Shown here: piece after piece, positions 58,762-64,000 of the stretch
Layout of the letters: every line of letters begins with the position of its first letter
Numbering within the stretch: the first letter of the stretch is position 1
Origin: Sipunculus nudus
Taxonomy: Eukaryota; Annelida; Sipuncula; Golfingiida; Sipunculidae
Direction of reading: 5' to 3'
DNA: 64,000 bases
Assembly: GCA_026874595.1 (NCBI GenBank)
Contig: CM049307.1
Span: 46,373,678-46,437,677, forward strand
The notes under the pieces: generated by a model
The model's input: only the letters and a program-made list of their open reading frames with translations
Databases searched by the model: none
Told to the model about the DNA's origin: nothing
Program-made: the position numbers and the translations under genes

Positions 58762-61700
58762 GTTGTATTGTTACAAGGACGAGAGTCAAGCACGCATATG
58801 TGGAACGGAATTCTATAAGAGCCAAGAAACATTACCTCTTGTAGCGGTTCATCGGAGAATTCGGAAAAATAAAATTATTTTTTATCTCCCTAGATCTGCT
58901 TAATAAGGGAGCTGTCAGCGTGCAGGTTTGTTTGTTTCACTGGTATCAAACAAATTCTTATCATTATTCATTAATCATGTCATAGATAGTTCTCAAAACG
59001 GTAACCGCCCATTGTTTCCTTTGTCAATCATAAATGAACTTAAATCGTCACTTGACCTTTGACCCGAGATTTGACCAATAAGAACAAATGTTAAAATGGT
59101 CGTTGAGGACTTCGTCTGAAATATTTTATGAATTCTTTTGCAAAAAAAGACACTTTCCATGTTGATTCTCCGGCTGATTAGATTATAAGGTAGAGGAAGG
59201 TGGTGTCAGAGAGAAATTTAAAGCTTCATCAGTAGACTCGTCATAACGTTTTCAAAAATATGTAAAATTTATATTGATAGCAGATTTTTGCGAACTAAAA
59301 TTTAAAGTTTAACAAGGCGAGGGCCATACTATACATATATAACAATGTCTGGGTCTATCATTTTTATCCAGAGATATATTTGGCAAATAATGTTTACTTT
59401 TCCAAATTCCAACAAGTATTAATTTCTTTATCCCTTGGAAAATAAATTTTCCTATCGCCTGAAGGATCAAGCATAATGCTTACTATCGGCCAGAACAATC
59501 GCTTAAAAAAGCATAAATGACCCTCCCTCTATATACTGTTTTTGTTGCAGAAACTCCAAGGTATATTTGCACACCTGGATTGCAACATGATATACTGACA
59601 CCCTGCACGGTCGTTGGTCTCCTTATTACGTGACTTGTATTAGTAGCTTGTACAAAGCCCGGGATCTTCACCTCATGGAAAACATTTCTTGTTTTTCACC
59701 CCCTTTGGGTTACTAGACTGCGCGGAAGTAGCACGCTGAACATTATACAAGTTAAACTGTTATATCGGCCTATTCGTGTTGTATAATATATCTTCTCTCT
59801 TTAATCTTGTGTATGTTTTTTGCACAAGCTCACAGCTGTATAAAGGATATAGGCGTGGGTAGTTTTTACATCAATAATTCAAGAGACAAACACTTTGGAT
59901 AATACATGCTATAACTTCACAGGAGCGGCTCCATAGCAGCACGTGCCAGTTGCCAGGCTTCGTTAATGTCAATGACTTGTTTCACCCACGGCTGTTACGA
60001 AATAGTCATATGATTCATTCAGGTTTCCTGGGCTTGAGATATAAAATCGTTCTTTTGGATGTAGAGTACATGCTTTTCTTTATATAATGCATCCAGGTAT
60101 CATTTACTTATCTAAACAATATCTGGATACCGCTTCACATGGTATATATTCCCCATGACGTCAAAGTCCGTGCGTTTAATCCAGGATGGGTATATAATGA
60201 GAACATGGTGATATAGGTCAATTTTACGGTGGCTCGTACAGGACACCGTGCAATTTGGCAGTATAGAACAAAAATAATGTTTAACTAAGTCAGTTTGATA
60301 GCAGTCCGACCTAAATGATAAACCGGGATCTAAAAACATATATTTTTTACGTTAACATGTCACATGTAAGAACTAATCACTCGTTTGATTTGCAGTTTTT
60401 TAAGCATACAACTCACAGTGCATGGGATGAATCTATATACTTGGTGTGGCATGTTATATTTTGAGGTATCCGCTTGAGGGCGAGAGCATGATAAGCTTGA
60501 GGGCGAGAGAGTGATATTCTTCCATATTTTAATAATTGCTCAGCTTTCATTCGGTGGACTACTTATCCGTTAACAAGATTTTGACGTGATAAAACCTGTC
60601 GAGTTAATATGAGACATGATGTTTACCCTGTCGTGAGACGGAATCGACGTCGGTCAATTCTTTGCCATATCGACAACTTTTGGACAGCATCGTATACGAC
60701 CAATCGGCGTCGGCATGGTATAGGAACTACCGCAATTTCGGACCTCTGACAAAACGCATTCTTGAAGGAGATGGGTCATGTCCTGTCACCTTTAACTATT
60801 GCGGGGTTTCACCCCTCTGACACAAGTCTCTCGACCTGTCAGATTGGCGCGTTTCGTAATGTCGAGAACCGCACTGAAAAGGCTCGATGACCATGCAAAT
60901 ACTTTTGTCATTTTGACGCCTCACGGCCTATACAGATCAGCTGTCACTTAAACCAGACCAATCTTTGGATATGTTTGGCTATACCTTCTAACAACACCTA
61001 CAATTTATTTCGTTGGTAAATTCCTGCAGCATGCTTGTTGAATTTTTGACCGCATGGATATAACTATGTCCCTTAAGGGTTACTTGGCCATAGCCAAACA
61101 TGTATACGCCACACATGAAATGACTTGTTACCATATATATAGATGGATTTAGCACTTTGGTTTGTGAGTTCACATGTATTTTGCAGGGTATCGATATAGT
61201 ACGATGAATGGCCGTTGCAGTGCATTTCTCCGTATGAATTTTGTTATGACTCGAGTAGGCTTGCCAGTCCAAAGTAAACGCCTACTGAGTACTGTGTTCA
61301 TGGCTTAATATGAACTCGGGAGGGATGCTTGCCGGCATTATCTGAGCATTTTGTATTCCTCTTAATGTCACCTAGTATATATAGCTGCATGCGTTTGGTC
61401 CGGTGATCGTGCATCAAAGAATACAGATAACTGAATAGATCACCCGACTCGTGCACGGACGCCATGTCCCAATTTATATGTTCCGATGTTGCTAAACATC
61501 ACACGGCAGACATCGCGTATGACTTTATGATGTGCGCCCGTGCAACAAATCGGCTTGTAGCATGAACACGGGAAAAAAGATAAATCGGATATATCGGTCA
61601 TCTCGCTGTCTTTTTTTCAGTCATTAGATCCCTCAAAATGGCGAGAGAGTTACCCATCCATGGACGTAAACATATGTTTTACATTTAACTACGCGATGGT

Positions 61701-62011
61701 ATGATGAATCCTCATTTTTACTTTCTCTTTTGCAGAGCTGGAATCCAACGCTAGCAGCACTGGCTCAGGGCTGGGTAGAACAATGTCAAGGTCGTCTCGT
61801 GCCTTTGGACTCCTACAATGTCAGTCTCCCTTTCCCGCTCTCCTCGGTGGGAATGACGGGATACATGAACTACGGTATCAGTGATAAAAATATCTCTGAG
61901 AGACTTATAGCTGATTCCATGGATTACTGGCGACAAAAGAAGGACCACTATGAGATCAACACTGGCAGATGTCTTCATAGTAACCCAAGTGTCTGCTTAC
62001 AGTTTGTCAAG
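39293..62011 (+). CDS. secreted CAP/SCP-superfamily protein, first two coding exons (partial gene)
   Basis: Exon 39293-39556 encodes a signal peptide (MAIVKSCLLAFISLLSASVA), a Thr/Pro-rich linker, and the start of a CAP domain (LVVSMHNRIRRDEKASNMIQM). Exon 61736-62011 continues with SWNPTLAALAQGWVEQC, then an atypical loop, then DYWRQKKDHYEINTGRC. This order matches the CAP fold of CRISP, GLIPR and PI16-type proteins: HN..R, SNM, W..LA..AQ.W...C. The intron is 22.2 kb and the last donor is AAG|GTGGGT, so later exons lie right of the window. The region normally reading CGHYTQVVW is here VCLQFVK up to the splice site, so the usual His appears replaced. Exact subfamily is unknown. Confidence 0.85.
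39557..41180. other. CAP-gene intron, no further exon recognised
   Basis: Degenerate imperfect repeats with TTTTAATG..GATGAAG wording occur at about 39780-40020. There is nothing else to name. Confidence 0.4.
41182..41283. repeat. ATATGA repeats, TA then GA microsatellite
   Basis: Three TATATGAA units, about 23 TA units and about 16 AG units run together. Confidence 0.95.
41658..41997. mobile_element. MITE with CTTGATTCAGYGAGC inverted repeats (340 bp)
   Basis: The left end CTTGATTCAGCGAGCAGCTC (41658) and the right end, reverse complement CTTGATTCAGTGAGCCGCTC (ending 41997), match over roughly 28 bp. No target duplication could be fixed. It contains a 97-codon frame without recognisable features. 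Confidence 0.75.
42194..43963 (+). mobile_element. Helitron-like element with ~290-bp units rich in AGGTCA sites
   Basis: The 5' end is a hairpin, GTATCCCCAGACAAAGTCGG then GGGATACTATG, followed by a CCG microsatellite (42239-42281). The 3' end is GGCACCTGCGGTGCC (a perfect 6-bp stem), AAGAAATGT, then CTAG (about 43960-43963) and TT. Units repeat GGGTCATGAGGTCAAAGGTC at about 42873, 43163, 43452 and 43742 (289-290 bp), with a diverged half-unit between. One GGTGGCGCCACC module lies at 42547. There is no protein. It lies in the CAP-gene intron. Confidence 0.7.
44000..44780. other. CAP-gene intron, no gene recognised
   Basis: Only short frames; nothing was assignable. Confidence 0.35.
44830..46082 (+). 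pseudogene. 5'-truncated LINE (CR1/L2/Jockey-like) reverse transcriptase relic with ATT tail
   Basis: Fragments in several frames follow the order of a non-LTR reverse transcriptase. WIRSYLCNRSQCISV then YGVPQGSVLGPLFF lies at about 44875-45005. FYADDSQIY, with the catalytic Asp pair, is at about 45056-45082. A connection region with SSRIDCSNSLLCGLP follows, then ELHWLPVRQRIDFKILLLVY at about 45580-45640. The C-terminal ALKLWNELPHSIRASPSL is at 45790-45850. The end reads GCGCTATATAAATTAAATAT and passes into (ATT)n at 46019-46081, a usual 3' tail of such elements. Many stops and shifts make it inactive; the endonuclease part is absent. Confidence 0.85.
46019..46081. repeat. ATT microsatellite (LINE tail)
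   Basis: About 20 ATT units directly follow the LINE 3' end. Confidence 0.97.
46735..47325. mobile_element. Harbinger-type MITE (591 bp)
   Basis: The left GGGTCCACTCGAAAATTCGA and the right end, reverse complement GGGCTCCACTCGAAAATTCG, match over about 40 bp including AAACTGGTTTCG. TAA is present on both sides (46732-46734, 47326-47328), as for PIF/Harbinger insertions. There is no coding content. Confidence 0.8.
47330..49575. other. CAP-gene intron, no supported gene
   Basis: A 146-codon minus frame (47541-47981) has no domain or codon pattern suggesting a gene. TA|CAGTGGATCCTCGAG at 48210 resembles a lone pogo-type terminus. Confidence 0.35.
49580..49745 (-). mobile_element. fragment of the CAGCTGACTG/GTCCGTCCG array-element family
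   Basis: On the minus strand it reads TATAGCCCAGCTGACTGTAT then GTCCGTCCGTCCTTCTGTCC, matching the start of the element at 31634-31740. Only the 5' end is present. Confidence 0.55.
50190..51105 (+). repeat. pair of direct repeats about 810 bp apart
   Basis: TTCCTGTTTAGCATATA..CGTTTCTTTTAGTCC..TATG..ATATTGTGCTGCATA..CATGAAA at about 50198-50285 recurs at about 51006-51100 with modest divergence. Boundaries and origin are uncertain. Confidence 0.6.
51106..52600. other. CAP-gene intron, no supported gene
   Basis: A 160-codon minus frame (51042-51524) overlaps CTGTCTGTCTGTTTGTTTGT-type repeat sequence and is treated as chance. Confidence 0.4.
52601..52661. repeat. CA then TA microsatellite
   Basis: About 9 CA units followed by about 22 TA units. 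Confidence 0.97.
53010..53140 (+). mobile_element. fragment of the GGTGGCGCCACC array family
   Basis: CTGGTGGTGCCACCTGTATTTTTT, ACGGGTTTTTCCCTCTGTTT and TTGAGAC follow the same order as units at 31980-32060. A single partial unit. Confidence 0.6.
53303..54194. mobile_element. pogo/Tc1-type non-autonomous element (892 bp)
   Basis: Ends are CAGTGGATTCTGTCTGAAAG and, inverted, CAGTGAAACCCGTGCTACTG, both followed inward by GACCA and TCT(A)AT(A)AGA-like wording. TA flanks both sides (53301-53302, 54195-54196). The TIRs are diverged. The interior (53825-54065) is shared, inverted, with 38060-38290. Confidence 0.55.
54325..54371. repeat. TA microsatellite
   Basis: About 47 bp with one GTA interruption. 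Confidence 0.95.
54372..55612. other. CAP-gene intron, no gene recognised
   Basis: AT-rich; no family was recognised. Confidence 0.35.
55622..55692 (+). repeat. tandem duplication of a ~37-bp unit
   Basis: ATAGTGCATGAGCCGGTTGT and GCCAGTTTTAAGTA occur twice in succession with one substitution. Confidence 0.9.
55751..56277 (+). mobile_element. Helitron-like non-autonomous element with terminal hairpins, CTAG end (527 bp)
   Basis: The 5' hairpin is AACCTGTTAG..AGCAGGTT (55751-55778). The 3' hairpin is CATTCATTAGAATG, followed by CAGATTT and CTAG (56274-56277) before TTTT. The body has CACGAATTCATGAATGGAAT and GGATCCGGAACGTGATCCGG, the style of dispersed marine-invertebrate Helitron derivatives. 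There is no protein. Confidence 0.6.
57260..57935. mobile_element. tandem-unit element flanked by opposed C/G runs, CTAG end
   Basis: About four ~150-bp units carry ATAACTTTTGAAGGGCTGCA, TTCCTACC and GACCTTCA..CAAGGTCAAATCTGCC (57380, 57530, 57675, 57820). CCCCCCC/GGGGGGGGGGGG (57269-57299) and a long G run (57866-57893) bound the block. The end reads GACATCTGTTTTTGCAAGTG..CATTCTAG|TTTT, with CTAG at 57932-57935. Non-autonomous, probably Helitron-like; class uncertain. Confidence 0.5.
58207..58512 (-). CDS. uncertain 101-codon ORF with a predicted membrane segment, antisense in CAP intron
   Basis: The frame has a cysteine/basic part (CKNLQTRKCRTKK), an aspartate, and a hydrophobic run (VPPVAVFGAVLLLYLLHVPI) followed by a basic tail, like the end of a single-pass membrane protein. 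I do not recognise it. No splice acceptor or homologous family could be assigned, so it may be chance. Confidence 0.18.
   Translation of the reverse strand: MKPLRSGGTSSSCTAARIGVKIPSVCKNLQTRKCRTKKHIDSDTPGLRDVHLLLSHLVPPVAVFGAVLLLYLLHVPIRPRIPTCLPLIKNRMHGADYKYIE
58669..58760. repeat. GA microsatellite (about 92 bp)
   Basis: Near-perfect GA repeat with one AAGG interruption. Confidence 0.98.
58761..61735. other. CAP-gene intron, 3' part
   Basis: No further exon or repeat family was identified. The acceptor CTCTTTTGCAG at 61725-61735 has a good pyrimidine tract. Confidence 0.45.
61736..62011 (+). CDS. CAP-domain gene exon 2
   Basis: 92 codons in the phase set by exon 1. It begins SWNPTLAALAQGWVEQC, the helix 2 signature of CAP proteins, and ends NTGRC..NPSVCLQFVK at AAG|GTGGGT. 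Reading through the donor reaches a TGA at about 62086, so intron retention would truncate the protein. Confidence 0.85.
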
Positions 62012-64000
62012 GTGGGTGATTTGCTCAAGGAATTTTCTTGTTTTCTGTATTATTTCACACGTGGATATTTTAATAAGTTCACATGATTTCATTCTGCTAC
62101 ATTAATTTTTATATTCCTGCACGCGGTTAATGGAAAAAATGGCCCTTGCCATATTGGAATATTCGATCATTCGATCAGTTTCCCAGAACCTTTGGTTACA
62201 CACAAACAGATAAGACAGCGGCATGAAAAAGGTGTGCGACAACAACACTCAATATTAACCGGATTACAGAGACACGGACACGGATAAGTACACTGTCAAA
62301 ATGTATATGTCGAGCTAGCTGAGGTATATCCCCGTGCATGGCTGGATCTGCCGTCACCAGCGGCATTACCCCGACCGGCATCATGCGTGGCTATACGGCA
62401 TACGTTGTTATAACTGTTACCTCATCACGATTAATGTGACCGTATCGGGACTTTGCATCGGCGGCTATTTGTGCACTGTAGCATCTTGCGTCACTGACTA
62501 AAAGAGTTATTATCAGAGGTGGTAACTCCCAAAGCATGAGTTACCATCAGAATATTTTCCTACAGAATCTTGTTACGATTCAATTTCAGAATTACCGAGG
62601 CAAGAAAAGATTTATTTTCTCCTAAAGCATGAATCGAGTCTCAGACACCAAAGGACCCAGTATGATTAACGTAAAGGGTCTTTTGGGGTCCATTCCAGCA
62701 CGTGATCCCATCTTTGTAGTAAACTAGTGTATAAACTGAAAGCATGACACTTCTATATTGCGTCCGCTGGGGTCATCATTACGCAAGTAAACAATCTTTC
62801 TTTGGCATATCGGCACCCTTTTCTGCATGAAACCTCCGTACTTGGCTGGTTTAATTATAATGGCAGTGTACTCAAACAACTCCGTTTTTGGTTTTGAACT
62901 GCCAGGAACCAAGCCAAGGGAGGTCATTTCCAATATTTTCACTTGAATACAGAGAAATTTGACATCATTTCTCCAAGCAGATTTCGCAGCGCCATCTATC
63001 AGAAATAACATGAACTACACAAGAACGGGTAACATGCTTGTTTGAGCAAATTGCAGTTGCGTATTCGTAATTCGTTAATATATCAATAACAAAAAAAATG
63101 TTTGGCTTTCGTTTTTTTTTTGCTCCGATTTTAGCTTCACCGTAAGTATATGTATACATCAGTGTTACGACAAGCCGAAGCCGTAAAGAGCTGAGGCGTA
63201 AATGAATGCAGCTGTGCGGTAACATAAATGGGGACAGCTGTTTTTAATGTTCATTGTATGAGAATACATGGTGCTCCTCCCGGCCCGCTAAATGATATCT
63301 GACCTGCCCGAAATCCAGGCATCTAGGTTAATAGTAGACAATACCCTAGAAGTTATATCGCGAGTATAAATTTTAACCACCATCCCCCCCCCCCCCCCGC
63401 TCCGCCTGGCTGTGTGAAACGATATAGAAAGTGATATTTACGAAAGATGGCACAAAAGCTACAATAACTCAGTCTTTCGGTATATGGCCTATCATATGGT
63501 GCAATGATAGTTAAAATCAGTCTTACCCACAGGCGCTCGTTATCAATAGTCATTTACATGTATAATAATATAATACTATGTGTACATGGTTACGCCCCCC
63601 CCCCCCTTTATATCACCCATGGTTTACATGTAAATGACTTAACGTAGATAGTGCAGTGTAATGTAACCCCATTTAGGCGAATTTTAATGTTACGCATGCT
63701 ACACGTGTGTTCTTGAGTTACCTGCCATGGGACACATCGGTGGAGGCTGCATCACAGTGCCCTCTACCAGAATAATGATTTTAATTCTGATTTGGCGTTG
63801 GTTCCCGTCAGACCTCTCTGCCATAGTAATTAGTACAATGATCACACATGCCAATGCCGTCAGCGTGCAAGCTTCATAACATGGAGCGGACAAGAAACTA
63901 ACGGAGGAGGCATGAGGAGCTCCCAGCGGTGTATGGTGGCTGGTATTTATTAAGAATAGCTATTTGGAAATGGTTATGAGTTTTAATATAATGGAAATAT
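62012..64000. other. CAP-gene intron 2, partial
   Basis: No exon was recognised up to the window edge. C runs occur at 63385-63398 and 63595-63606. GCGCCATCTATCAG at about 62990 matches a string at 2568 in the 7.8-kb element, too short to interpret. Confidence 0.4.

Noticed and set aside
39293-62011. CAP protein as a venom toxin
   Set aside because: CAP domains occur in many non-toxic secreted proteins; nothing in the two exons (no cysteine-rich CRD seen) supports a toxin assignment.

Overview
This is a eukaryotic, metazoan nuclear window: AT-rich, intron-containing, and dominated by DNA transposons, tandem arrays and microsatellites. GID4 and CAP-domain proteins are animal-type, and the repeat style (non-autonomous Helitron-like elements carrying tandem arrays, GGTGGCGCCACC modules, poly-G/C MITEs, TA and GA microsatellites) resembles marine invertebrates. 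A mollusc or another lophotrochozoan is my best inference, not a demonstrated fact.

Host genes. (1) A minus-strand first coding exon (9619-9783) encodes an arginine-rich mitochondrial-targeting-like N-terminus and ends in a clean splice donor; the rest of the gene lies beyond the left edge. (2) A complete five-exon GID4 gene, the substrate receptor of the GID/CTLH ubiquitin ligase, lies on the plus strand at 15033-20757. (3) The first two coding exons of a secreted CAP/SCP-superfamily protein lie on the plus strand at 39293-39556 and 61736-62011, separated by a 22-kb intron; the gene continues past the right edge.

Left region (1-9600) is a stack of nested DNA transposons inside intron 1 of the minus-strand gene. 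An outer element ('family A', TIR TATAGTCCGTTCCACC) is interrupted by a 1.6-kb PIF/Harbinger relic (120-1735, TSD TTA) and by a 7.8-kb element (1779-9568, TSD TTCA). The 7.8-kb element carries a three-exon DDE-transposase-like gene (3422-6696, now frameshifted), about a dozen subterminal copies of a TGTACTACGAGATG motif, and itself hosts a second, complete family A copy (7757-9205). I cannot place this element in a named superfamily; it is the strongest candidate here for something undescribed.

Middle region (9.8-39 kb): a 340-bp-period tandem array (11.3-12.8 kb); a tRNA-derived SINE upstream of GID4; a hAT element with a Tigger-like MITE nested in it in GID4 intron 1; composite tandem-array elements at 22.9-25.0 and 31.6-35.0 kb; and a duplicated two-unit block with palindromic CRE sites (29.5-30.3 and 35.2-36.1 kb).

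Right region (39-64 kb) is mostly the CAP-gene intron. It is filled with MITEs, a Helitron-like array with repeated nuclear-receptor-type AGGTCA sites (42.2-44.0 kb), a 5'-truncated LINE relic (44.8-46.1 kb), a Harbinger-type MITE, a pogo-type element and long microsatellites. Nothing suggests prokaryotic sequence, CRISPR arrays or phage.
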